Origin: Halomarina pelagica
Lineage (GTDB): Archaea > Halobacteriota > Halobacteria > Halobacteriales > Haloarculaceae
Reading direction: 5' to 3'
NCBI RefSeq assembly: GCF_024228315.1
Contig: NZ_CP100454.1
Location: 2,728,001 to 2,792,000 of the forward strand
Length of the DNA stretch: 64,000 nucleotides
A program made the position numbers and the translations under genes. The notes under the pieces are model-generated. The model was not told the DNA's origin and did not search any database. It worked only from the letters and a program-made list of their open reading frames with translations. Positions 57,225 through 64,000 of this stretch are shown piece after piece; the first letter of the stretch is position 1; each line of letters starts with the position of its first letter.

Positions 57225-57310
57225 ACCGTCGCTGTTCGCGGGCGGCGATTAACCGTACCGACTTCGGAGCACAACGCAACGCGGATGTACGCCCGCCGGG
57301 TGGATCGACC

Positions 57311-57640
57311 ATGGGTATCCCCGAGGAGCGCATCGAGCGGCTCCACGCCCTCGCGCGACGGGCCGTCGCGGAGGGCCACGAGGACCGCTCGCGGGCGTAC
57401 GTGCGGCGGGCCCGCCGGATCGCCGAGCGCAACCGCTGTGGCCTGCCGCGGACGTTCAAGCGCTTCACCTGCGACGCCTGCGACGTCTACCTACGACCGG
57501 GGAAGAACGCCCGCGTCCGCCTGCGGGACGGGCACACGGTCGTCACCTGCGACTGCGGCGCGCAGAAGCGCTACCCGTACCGGCCGCGGCGCGAGGAGCG
57601 GGACGACGCCAACGCGACCGAGCGCACCCGACCCAACTGA
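57311..57640 (+). CDS. rnp4: RNase P protein component 4 (Rpp21)
   Basis: A 109-residue archaeal RNase P protein. The N-terminal helix pair is IERLHALARRAVAEG and RSRAYVRRARRIAERNRCGL, followed by PRTFKRFTCDACDVYLRPG and VVTCDCGAQKRYPY. Zinc ligands are the Cys in RCGL, CDAC and CDC. It helps remove tRNA 5' leaders. It is followed at 35 bp by the CRM-domain gene, a conserved archaeal arrangement. Confidence 0.94.
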   Translation: MGIPEERIERLHALARRAVAEGHEDRSRAYVRRARRIAERNRCGLPRTFKRFTCDACDVYLRPGKNARVRLRDGHTVVTCDCGAQKRYPYRPRREERDDANATERTRPN

Positions 57641-57675
57641 CAAGGTTCAAAGTCGTCGCGTCGATACGACGTGTG

Positions 57676-57921
57676 ATGGCAAACGAGGACCTGAAGGCGC
57701 GCGCACACGACCTCGACGTGACCGTCTGGGTCGGCAAGGGAGGCATCGAACCGGTGGCCGAGGAGCTTCGCGACCAGTTGCGAGAGACCGACCTCGTGAA
57801 GGTGAAGTTCCTCCGGGCGTCGCGCGGCGGAACGACGACGGAGGAGCTGGCGGCCGACCTGGCGGAGCGCGTCGGTGCGGACCTCGTCGACACGCGGGGA
57901 CACACCGCGGTCTTCCACTGA
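57676..57921 (+). CDS. CRM-domain (YhbY-like) RNA-binding protein
   Basis: An 81-residue protein with a full CRM domain: VTVWVGKGGIEPVAEELRDQ, LVKVKFLRASRGG and DLVDTRGHTAVFH. Such proteins bind rRNA precursors or RNase P-related RNAs. ATG 57676 is preferred to the GTG just before it. Its TGA overlaps the ATG of the mscS-like gene by one base, giving translational coupling in the rnp4-yhbY-mscS order. Confidence 0.93.
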   Translation: MANEDLKARAHDLDVTVWVGKGGIEPVAEELRDQLRETDLVKVKFLRASRGGTTTEELAADLAERVGADLVDTRGHTAVFH

Positions 57922-58841
57922 TGGCGCAGGACGGAGTCCTCCAGTCGGGGGCGAGAGCGACCGGTGCGGTCTCGAAGGTGCTCGCGGACGCGTTCGGGTT
58001 GGACGGCCAGATCGCCAACGCGATCGGCTCGGCCATCGTCTTCGTGATCGCCTTCGTCGCCGTCTACGCCGTCGGTCGGGCGACGGTCCTGCCGCTCGCG
58101 GGGCGCGTCCTCGACTCGCGGGACGTGGACGTGCACGCGAAGAAGCCGCTGGTGCGGGTCGTCCACGTCCTCGTGGCGTTCGCCGCGGTGGCGATCGCGT
58201 TCGGGTTCGCGGGCTACGACGGCTTCCTCACCTCGATCGCGACCGTGGCGGCCGCGGCGACGCTCGCGGTCGGGCTGGCGATGCAGGACGTCCTCAAGAA
58301 CCTGGTCGCGGGCGTGTTCATCTACACGGACAGGCCGTTCCGCATCGGCGACTGGATCGAGTGGGACGGGTACTCCGGCATCGTCGAGGACATCAGCCTG
58401 CGCGTGACGCGCGTGCGGACCTTCGACAACGAACTGCTCACGGTACCGAACTCGACGCTCACCGACGACGTGATCAAGAACCCCGTCGCGAAGGACAAGC
58501 TCCGGTTGCAGTTCCTGTTCGGCATCGGCTACGACGACGACATCGGGCGGGCGACCGACATCATCGTCGAGGAGGCCGAGCGGCACGCGGAGATCCTCGA
58601 CACGCCCGCGCCCTCGGTGCGCCTGACTGAGCTGGCGGACTCCTACGTCGGCCTCCAGTCGCGGTTCTGGATCGCGGACCCCTCCCGCGCCGACTTCGTG
58701 CGCGTCCGCGGGGAGTACGTCACGAACGTCAAGGGGCGCTTCGACGAGGCGGGCATCAACATCCCCTACCCGCAGGTGGACGTTCACGGCGGCATCGAAC
58801 TCACTAACGGCGCGACGGTGGCCGAGACGGCCGACGACTGA
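57921..58841 (+). CDS. MscS-family mechanosensitive channel
   Basis: A 306-residue channel with three N-terminal helices. The third is Gly/Ala-rich (VAAAATLAVGLAMQDVLKNL), which lines the MscS pore. FRIGDWIEWDGYSGIVEDIS, LRVTRVRTFDNELLTVPNST and the beta/alpha-beta cytosolic domain ending NIPYPQVDVHG follow. It relieves osmotic downshock. ATG 57921 overlaps the yhbY stop. No gene lies in 58842-59023. Confidence 0.93.
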   Translation: MAQDGVLQSGARATGAVSKVLADAFGLDGQIANAIGSAIVFVIAFVAVYAVGRATVLPLAGRVLDSRDVDVHAKKPLVRVVHVLVAFAAVAIAFGFAGYDGFLTSIATVAAAATLAVGLAMQDVLKNLVAGVFIYTDRPFRIGDWIEWDGYSGIVEDISLRVTRVRTFDNELLTVPNSTLTDDVIKNPVAKDKLRLQFLFGIGYDDDIGRATDIIVEEAERHAEILDTPAPSVRLTELADSYVGLQSRFWIADPSRADFVRVRGEYVTNVKGRFDEAGINIPYPQVDVHGGIELTNGATVAETADD

Positions 58842-59023
58842 CCGCTACGCCGTCCTCTCTCTCGACCGCCTCCCCGTCAGCACTACCGTTCTCGAAGGAT
58901 TCGCGCAACCGACGCGTGGACCGTCCAACCCCGCGTCTCCCGCCCCCTCCCCTTCGGGCTGGGCTGGGCGTTGCCACGACGCACAACACCTAACTCCTCC
59001 CGCCCAGACTGTCACGGTGGTTC

Positions 59024-60628
59024 ATGGCAAATCTCGTCTCCGACATCGAATCCACCGCCGACGCGCGTCCGGACGCACCCGCAGTCGTCTACGACGGACG
59101 GACGCTGACCTACGCCGAGTTCTGGGCGCGGGCGGGTCGCTTCGCCGCCGCCCTCGCCGAGCGCGGGATCGACCCCGGCGACCGCGTCGGTATCTACCTC
59201 CCCAACCTCCCGCAGTACGTCACCGCCTTCACCGGCACCCTGCGCGCCGGCGGCATCGTCGTCCCGATGAACCCGCAGTACAAGGAGCGGGAGATCTCGC
59301 ACCTGCTCGCCGACAGCGGCGCGCGCGCCGTCGTGACGCTCGCCGACCTCGTCCCGAACGTCCTCGCCGCGCGGGAGGGGACGGCCGTGGAACACGTCGT
59401 GAGCGTTGGCGGCGCGGCGGAGGAGACGACCGAGTTCGAGGCGTTCCTCGCGGGCGACGGCCTCCCCGTCGTCGAGCGCGACGCGGACGACGTGGCCGTC
59501 CAGCCGTACACCTCCGGCACGACGGGCGAGCCGAAGGGCGTCATGCTCACCCACGAGAACCTCGGGTGGAACGCCCGGGCGACGGGCGCGCTGATGCCCG
59601 ACGGGTTCCAGCCGGACGATAAGATGCTCGGGGTCCTCCCCCTGTTTCACATCTACGGGATGACCGTGACGATGCTCGGGACGCTGTTCGCGGGAGCGGC
59701 GTACTATCCCCTCCCGAGCTGGGACGCCCGGCGGGCGGTGTCGCTCATCGAGGAGGAGAGAATCACGATCATGCACGGCGTCCCGGCGATGTACAACGAC
59801 CTCATCAACCAGCCGGACGCCGAGTCGTTCGACCTCTCGTCGCTCCGGTTCGCCAACTCCGGCGGCAGCAGCCTCCCGATCGAGGTGATGCGCCGCTTCG
59901 AGGCGCTGTACGACGTGGACCTCTTCGAGGGCTACGGGCTCACCGAGACCAGCCCCGTCACGCACGCCAACCGCCCTGGCGCTCGCCGCCCGGGGAGCAT
60001 CGGCAAGCCGATCGACGGCGTCGAGGCGCGCGTCGTGGACGGCGCGTTCGAGGACGTGCCGCCGGTCGAGCGCGGCCCCGTCGACGAGAGCGAGGTGTCG
60101 GAGACACCTCGAAAAGACGGCGAAGCCGTCGACGAGAGCGAGGTGGACCTGAACGGGGTCACCGGCGAGGTCGTCGTCGCCGGCCCGAACGTGATGAAGG
60201 GCTACTACGGCCTCCCCGAGGCGAACGAGAAGGCCTTCACCGAGGAGGACGGCACGCGCTGGTTCCACACCGGCGACATCGGCTACCACGACGAGGACGG
60301 CTTCTTCTACGTCGTCGACCGCGCGAAGCACATGATCAACACCGCCGGGTACAACGTCTACCCCCGCGAGGTCGAGGAACTCCTCTTCGAGCACCCCGAG
60401 GTGGCCGACGCCGCGGTCGTGGGCATCCCGGACGAGCGCCGGGGAGAGACGGTCAAGGCGTTCGTGGTGCCGACGCCCGACGCGGCGGTGACCGAGGAAG
60501 AGATCCGCGAGTACTGCCTGGAGCGCCTCGCGGAGTACAAACACCCCCGCGAGGTCGAGTTCGTCGAGGCGCTCCCCCGGACGACCACCGGCAAGGTCCA
60601 GAAGTTCGAGCTGCGAGGCGGTGAGTGA
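59024..60628 (+). CDS. Fatty-acyl-CoA ligase (AMP-binding)
   Basis: A 534-residue adenylate-forming enzyme that activates fatty acids to acyl-CoA. The P-loop motif is YTSGTTGEPKGVMLTHENL. FEGYGLTETSPVTHANRPGA is the A5 region, WFHTGDIGYHDEDGFFYVVD A7 and the C-terminal Lys is in PRTTTGKVQKFELRG. Residues 353-374 hold a repeated Val-Asp-Glu-Ser-Glu-Val block not expected in the family. It begins the fatty-acid cluster through 63.8 kb. A TATA-like element is weak. Confidence 0.93.
   Translation: MANLVSDIESTADARPDAPAVVYDGRTLTYAEFWARAGRFAAALAERGIDPGDRVGIYLPNLPQYVTAFTGTLRAGGIVVPMNPQYKEREISHLLADSGARAVVTLADLVPNVLAAREGTAVEHVVSVGGAAEETTEFEAFLAGDGLPVVERDADDVAVQPYTSGTTGEPKGVMLTHENLGWNARATGALMPDGFQPDDKMLGVLPLFHIYGMTVTMLGTLFAGAAYYPLPSWDARRAVSLIEEERITIMHGVPAMYNDLINQPDAESFDLSSLRFANSGGSSLPIEVMRRFEALYDVDLFEGYGLTETSPVTHANRPGARRPGSIGKPIDGVEARVVDGAFEDVPPVERGPVDESEVSETPRKDGEAVDESEVDLNGVTGEVVVAGPNVMKGYYGLPEANEKAFTEEDGTRWFHTGDIGYHDEDGFFYVVDRAKHMINTAGYNVYPREVEELLFEHPEVADAAVVGIPDERRGETVKAFVVPTPDAAVTEEEIREYCLERLAEYKHPREVEFVEALPRTTTGKVQKFELRGGE
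60080..60145 (+). repeat. In-frame palindromic insertion within the acyl-CoA ligase gene
   Basis: An 18-bp sequence, GTCGACGAGAGCGAGGTG, occurs at 60080-60097 and again at 60128-60145, exactly 48 bp (16 codons) apart. Between them are a 9-bp perfect palindrome (60091-60111, CGAGGTGTC-GGA-GACACCTCG) and a 6-bp one (60116-60130, GACGGC-GAA-GCCGTC). The protein gains Ser-Glu-Thr-Pro-Arg-Lys-Asp-Gly-Glu-Ala and a repeated V-D-E-S-E-V. It resembles a mobile palindromic element inserted in frame. Confidence 0.75.
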
Positions 60629-60720
60629 CCGGCGGGAACCGTGAGTTACGACGCGAGAACCGCACCGCGTTCGACCGCGTCCGTGACGAATCGCTGAAAC
60701 CGAAGGAACGCGCGAAGTGA
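60625..60720 (+). pseudogene. Fragment of a probable DUF433-type antitoxin
   Basis: The frame ending at TGA 60720 encodes ELRRENRTAFDRVRDESLKP then KERAK. This tail resembles the C-terminus of the small DUF433 proteins (with residues like 'ALxPPE' near the end) that pair with DUF5615 toxins. The rest of the domain is missing, and the frame starts at a GTG (60625) overlapping the ligase stop. The match is by memory and weak on its own. The GTGA overlap with the next fragment supports it. Confidence 0.35.
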
Positions 60721-60797
60721 CCCGTTCGACGAAGATCCTTCTGGACGAGCACGTCGGCCGGATCTTCGAGCGCGGTCAGACCGATGAAGGACCCTGA
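60717..60797 (+). pseudogene. Truncated DUF5615 PIN-like toxin gene
   Basis: GTG 60717 begins VTRSTKILLDEHVGRIFERG and stops 6 residues later (TGA 60795-60797). ILLDEHVGRIFER is the opening of DUF5615 PIN-like proteins, with the first metal-binding Asp. After residue 19 the sequence leaves the family, so most of the about 110-residue toxin is deleted. The four-base GTGA overlap with the preceding fragment is typical of a coupled antitoxin-toxin pair. Confidence 0.5.
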
Positions 60798-60925
60798 CTT
60801 GGCGCACATTGTAAAGCATCTGGTCAGCACCAGAAAACGTCGTTACAGATTCTACGACTCTGTATCTATCCCGTAAAGTGTCATGTCCGGTAACACCTTT
60901 TAGGGTGGCCTCCCGTGGTGGTGCC

Positions 60926-61714
60926 ATGAGCGACGAACCAGTGCTCCTCGACGTCGAGGACGGGATCGCGACCCTGACCCTCAACCGCCCGGACGTGCGC
61001 AACGCCATCACCCACGAGGTCTCGACCGCGATGATCGAGCGCCTGGAGGAGGCGGAGCGGAGCGACGCCCGGGCGCTCGTGGTGACGGGGTCGGGCGGCA
61101 GCTTCTCGGCGGGCGGCGACGTCAACGCGATGGCGGCGCGGCTGTCCGGCGAGGCGACGCTCGCGGAGTCGGTCCGGCGCATCCACCAGGAGACGAGCCG
61201 CGCGATCGAGCGCGTGGCGACGTTCCACCTCCCGACGATCGCCACGGTCGACGGGGTGGCCTTCGGCGCGGGCGCGAACCTCGCGCTCGCCTGCGACGTG
61301 CAGGTGGCGAGCCCGGAGGCGAAGATCAGCTTCGGCTTCAGGCAGGTCGGTCTCGCCGTGGACACCGGCACGTCCTACTTCCTCCCGCGCGTCGTCGGGA
61401 TGAACAAGGCCAAGGAACTCGTGTTCACGGGCGAACTGCTCGACGCCGAGGACGCGCTCGACCTCGGGCTGTTCAACCACGTCTACGAGGACTTCGAGGC
61501 GGAGGCCGACGAGTTCGTCCGCTCGATCGCGGAGGGGCCGACCGTCGCCCTCGAGACGTCGAAGCGCGCGCTCAACCAGGGTCTGGAGCAGTCGCTCGAC
61601 CAGGCGATGACCCGCGAGGCGGCCCACCAGGCGGCCGTCTTCGAGACGCGCGACCACCGGGAGGGCGCGAGCGCGTTCACGGAGAAGCGCGATCCCGAGT
61701 TCACCGGCGAGTAG
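60926..61714 (+). CDS. Enoyl-CoA hydratase/isomerase
   Basis: A 262-residue crotonase-fold enzyme of beta-oxidation. The oxyanion loops are GGSFSAGGDVNAMAAR and DGVAFGAGANLALACDVQVA. The hydratase Glu pair is only partly evident: position one reads GAGANLALAC and the second VGLAVDTGTSYFLPR has Asp. It may therefore be an isomerase or other crotonase. ATG 60926 (MSDEPVLLDV) is chosen. It lies between the toxin remnant and the acyl-CoA dehydrogenase. Confidence 0.9.
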   Translation: MSDEPVLLDVEDGIATLTLNRPDVRNAITHEVSTAMIERLEEAERSDARALVVTGSGGSFSAGGDVNAMAARLSGEATLAESVRRIHQETSRAIERVATFHLPTIATVDGVAFGAGANLALACDVQVASPEAKISFGFRQVGLAVDTGTSYFLPRVVGMNKAKELVFTGELLDAEDALDLGLFNHVYEDFEAEADEFVRSIAEGPTVALETSKRALNQGLEQSLDQAMTREAAHQAAVFETRDHREGASAFTEKRDPEFTGE

Positions 61715-61780
61715 TCACATCTCTTACCAGTGTTCGAGATCGACCCGAGGCTATTTTACGTCGGAAGCTAACTCCCCCTC

Positions 61781-62920
61781 ATGGCATTCCAGCTCACGGC
61801 CGAACAGGAGGCGATCCGGGACGCCGTCCGCGAGTTCGGCGAGAACGAGATCGTGCCCGTCGCGCGCGAGTACGACGAGCAGAAGAAGTACCCCGAGGAG
61901 ATCCGCAAGAAGGCGGCGGAGTACGACCTCGTCGCGCCCAACGTCCCCGAGGAGTACGGCGGGGCGGGGATGGACCTGCTCTCGACGATCGTCGTCACGG
62001 AGGAACTGTGGCGGGCGGACCCCGGCATCGGGAGCGCCGTCGGGTCGGCCGGCTTCGGCACGTCCATGATCACCCGGTTCGGCGACGAGTGGATGAAGGA
62101 GGAGTGGCTCCCGCAGATCACCGCGGGCGAGGCCGTCTCCTGCTCCTGCATCTCCGAGCCCGCCCACGGCTCTGACGTCGCCGGCATCGAGACCACCGCG
62201 GAGCGCGACGGCGACGAGTGGGTGATCGACGGGAACAAGATGTGGATCACCAACGGGACGGTCGCCGACGTGGGCGTCGTCATGGCGAAGACCGACCCGG
62301 GCGAGGGCCACAAGGGCATCAGCGCGATCCTCGTCCCCACGGACGCCGACGGCTTCGAGCCGACGAAGATCGACAACAAGCTCGGCATCCGCGCCTCCGA
62401 CCTCGCGGAGATCGTCCTCGACGGCGTGCGCGTCCCCGAGGAGAACCTCATCGGCGAGGAGAACCGCGGGTTCTACCAGCTGATGAACTTCTTCGCCGGG
62501 GGGCGCGCGAGCGTCGCCTCCCAGGCGGTCGGCGCGGCCCAGGGCGCGCTCGACGCGGCCATCGACTACGCGAACGAGCGCGAGCAGTTCGGCCAGAAGA
62601 TCGGCGAGTTCCAGGCGCTCCGCCACAAGCTCGCCGACATGGCGACGAAGGTCGAGGCCGCCCGCTCGCTCACCTACCGCGCCGCGGGCTACGCCGAGGA
62701 GGGCGACCGCGACCGCGGCATGAAGTACGCGAGCATGGCGAAGCTGTTCGCCTCGGAGAACGCGGTCGAGGTCGCGGACGACGCGCTCCAGGTGTTCGGC
62801 GGCTCGGGTTACGTCACCGACTACCCCGCCGAGCGCTACTACCGCGACGCCCGCATCACGAAGATCTACGAGGGGACGAGCGAGATCCAGAAGAACATCA
62901 TCGCCGACCGCATCCTCTGA
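61781..62920 (+). CDS. Acyl-CoA dehydrogenase
   Basis: A 379-residue FAD flavoprotein. MAFQLTAEQEAIRDAVREFG is the start, and SCSCISEPAHGSDVAGIETT and WVIDGNKMWITNGTVADVG form the FAD/substrate region. GVRVPEENLIGEENRGFYQLM and QVFGGSGYVTDYPAERYYRD follow, with GTSEIQKNIIADRIL at the end. The usual SEP-x-AGSD reads SEPAHGSDVAG. A TATA-like TATTTTACG lies about 30 nt before the start. It is the partner of the hydratase and ligase in fatty-acid degradation, with a second paralogue at 19383-20525. Confidence 0.94.
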   Translation: MAFQLTAEQEAIRDAVREFGENEIVPVAREYDEQKKYPEEIRKKAAEYDLVAPNVPEEYGGAGMDLLSTIVVTEELWRADPGIGSAVGSAGFGTSMITRFGDEWMKEEWLPQITAGEAVSCSCISEPAHGSDVAGIETTAERDGDEWVIDGNKMWITNGTVADVGVVMAKTDPGEGHKGISAILVPTDADGFEPTKIDNKLGIRASDLAEIVLDGVRVPEENLIGEENRGFYQLMNFFAGGRASVASQAVGAAQGALDAAIDYANEREQFGQKIGEFQALRHKLADMATKVEAARSLTYRAAGYAEEGDRDRGMKYASMAKLFASENAVEVADDALQVFGGSGYVTDYPAERYYRDARITKIYEGTSEIQKNIIADRIL

Positions 62921-62929
62921 GCCCCGAAG

Positions 62930-63787
62930 ATGACCGACCCCGATCACACCGCGAACGGTCCCGACCACCGCGCCTGGACCGACGCCCAGGCTGAGACGAC
63001 CGTCGAGGTGGACGGCCACGAGGTGTCGATGGCCTACTACGACGAGGGCGAGGGCCACCCCGTCGTCTTCCTCCACGGCATCCCGACGTGGTCGTTCCTC
63101 TGGCGGCGGATCGCGCCCCCGCTCGCGGACGACGTTCGGACGATAGTCCCCGACCTCGTCGGCTACGGCAACAGCGACCGGCGGGACGGCTTCGACCGCT
63201 CGATCCGCGCCCAGGAGCTGGCCGTCGCCGACCTGATCGACGGGCTGGGCCTCGAGACCGTCTCGCTGGTCGCCCACGACATCGGCGGGGGCGTCGCGCT
63301 CCGCTACGCGGCCCACGAACCGGACCGGGTGGAGAGGCTCGTCCTCTCGAACGCGGTCTGCTACGACTCCTGGCCCGTCGAGTTCGTCACCACGATGGGC
63401 CTGCCGAGGACCGCGGAGATGGCCCCCGACGAATTCGAGGCGAAGCTGGATTTCGCGTTCGCCGACGGGCTCCACGGCGACGACGCGGACCCAGAGTGGC
63501 TCGACGGCATGAAGGCACCGTGGCTGGCGGAGGGCGGCCGCCGCGCGCTCGCCCGCGCCGCCGTCGCCACGAACACGAACCACACGACGGAGATCGACTA
63601 CGACGCGATCGACGCCGACGTGCTGTGCCTGTGGGGCGCTGACGACCGGATGCAGCCGCTCTCGTACGGCGAGCGCCTCGCGGCGGACCTCGGCGGCGAG
63701 GTCGTCGAACTCGAGCGCGCCTACCACTGGGTCGTCGAGGACCGCCCCGAGGCGTACCTCGAGGCCTGCCGGGAGTTCCTCGGATGA
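62930..63787 (+). CDS. Alpha/beta hydrolase, haloalkane-dehalogenase-like
   Basis: A 285-residue hydrolase. HGIPTWSFLWRRI holds the oxyanion His-Gly, and the nucleophile elbow reads LVAHDIGGGVALRYA, with Asp as nucleophile as in haloalkane dehalogenases and epoxide hydrolases. The late acid is in LCLWGADDRMQPLSYG and the His in RAYHWVVEDRPEAYLE. The second halide-binding Trp of true dehalogenases is not obvious. It starts 9 bp after the dehydrogenase and is probably in its operon. Confidence 0.88.
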   Translation: MTDPDHTANGPDHRAWTDAQAETTVEVDGHEVSMAYYDEGEGHPVVFLHGIPTWSFLWRRIAPPLADDVRTIVPDLVGYGNSDRRDGFDRSIRAQELAVADLIDGLGLETVSLVAHDIGGGVALRYAAHEPDRVERLVLSNAVCYDSWPVEFVTTMGLPRTAEMAPDEFEAKLDFAFADGLHGDDADPEWLDGMKAPWLAEGGRRALARAAVATNTNHTTEIDYDAIDADVLCLWGADDRMQPLSYGERLAADLGGEVVELERAYHWVVEDRPEAYLEACREFLG

Positions 63788-63828
63788 TCGAAAGTCTCAC
63801 GGTCGAAGACGGGGAGGCACCGCTATGA
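63784..63828 (+). CDS. Possible 14-residue coupling ORF
   Basis: ATG 63784 lies in an ATGA overlap with the hydrolase stop. It encodes MIESLTVEDGEAPL and ends in an ATGA overlap with the following regulator start (63825). No promoter or ribosome site marks it as an independent gene. It may carry ribosomes from the hydrolase to the regulator, or be chance. Confidence 0.3.
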   Translation: MIESLTVEDGEAPL

Positions 63829-64000
63829 GCAGCCCCGGAACGAACACCGACCCGGACGAGGCCCCCGACTGGGAGTTCAAGGAGCGGGACGTCCTCATCC
63901 TGAAGGAACTCTCGGCGGACTCACAGCTCTCCTCGCGGGAACTCGCGCGCATCCTCGAGGAGAAGTACGGCATCGAGGTCTCGCACGTCACCGTCAGCGA
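63825..64000 (+). CDS. N-terminal part of a winged-helix regulator (Lrp/AsnC-like)
   Basis: 58 codons run to the right edge. After an acidic N-terminus, FKERDVLILKELSADSQLSS then RELARILEEKYGIEVSHVTV form a helix-turn-helix of the winged type found in Lrp/AsnC or related haloarchaeal regulators. ATG 63825 is chosen. Its place after the hydrolase suggests control of the fatty-acid cluster (inference). The C-terminal effector domain is outside the window, so the family is not certain. Confidence 0.7.
   Translation, partial: MSSPGTNTDPDEAPDWEFKERDVLILKELSADSQLSSRELARILEEKYGIEVSHVTVS

Overview
The window is chromosomal DNA from a halophilic archaeon (class Halobacteria). Predicted proteins are Asp/Glu-rich and GC content is high throughout. 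Promoters are archaeal TATA boxes about 25-30 nt upstream of start codons, and many transcripts look leaderless. Marker genes are archaeal: TFE, RNase P component 4, aTrm56, an A1-U72 initiator tRNA, halocyanin, and several families I recall only from haloarchaea. I cannot fix the genus. Most of the window is ordinary core chromosome with short, often convergent or divergent operons. There is no CRISPR array, no complete insertion sequence and no prophage.

Layout. 1-10.4 kb: a phosphoribosyltransferase, a DJ-1/PfpI protein, initiator tRNA-Met with two copies of its 3' end beside it, a large DUF2298 membrane protein, M42 and M28 peptidases, a polyprenyl diphosphate synthase and a degenerate NAD-kinase paralogue. 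10.2-16.8 kb: a haloarchaeal cytochrome bc (b6f-like) respiratory cluster (halocyanin, Rieske protein, split cytochrome b, small membrane subunits). 16.8-31.4 kb: nth, a phosphotransferase, acyl-CoA dehydrogenase, an alginate-lyase-family secreted protein, a RIO-type kinase, aldehyde and alcohol dehydrogenases, a nitrilase-family hydrolase, an isochorismatase-family hydrolase, a PEBP protein and an NmrA protein. 31.6-45.9 kb: DUF2797, PAP2, an Mrr-like protein, a BsuPI protein, a sugar-nucleotide epimerase, aTrm56, a methyltransferase, a flavin oxidoreductase, AI-2E and HdeD membrane proteins, then the tfe-DUF2110-DUF5803-cinA neighbourhood. 46.0-50.9 kb: one 4.9-kb gene for a 1620-residue multicopper oxidase. 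51.4-58.8 kb: an ATP-NAD kinase family protein, a PhoU/AbrB regulator, a LEA/WHy protein, two glycosyltransferases, and the rnp4-yhbY-mscS operon. 59.0-64.0 kb: a fatty-acid activation and beta-oxidation cluster (acyl-CoA ligase, enoyl-CoA hydratase, acyl-CoA dehydrogenase, dehalogenase-like hydrolase, and the start of a winged-helix regulator).

The most distinctive locus is the giant multicopper oxidase at 46045-50907. It reads as three fused two-domain laccase units with the copper motifs in permuted order: motifs 3 and 4 in domain 2, motifs 1 and 2 in domain 3. By inference, only one of the inter-unit copper clusters of a laccase trimer survives. It also has a Tat signal, a His-rich insert, an FG-GAP-like tail and a palindromic operator candidate between its TATA box and start codon. 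Other points of interest are an in-frame 48-bp palindromic insertion in the acyl-CoA ligase gene, a decayed toxin-antitoxin pair beside it, an NAD-kinase paralogue lacking its catalytic motifs, and mutually exclusive hairpins in a terminator region. Several genes under 50 codons (49-, 48- and 38-residue proteins) are supported by composition, context or motif.
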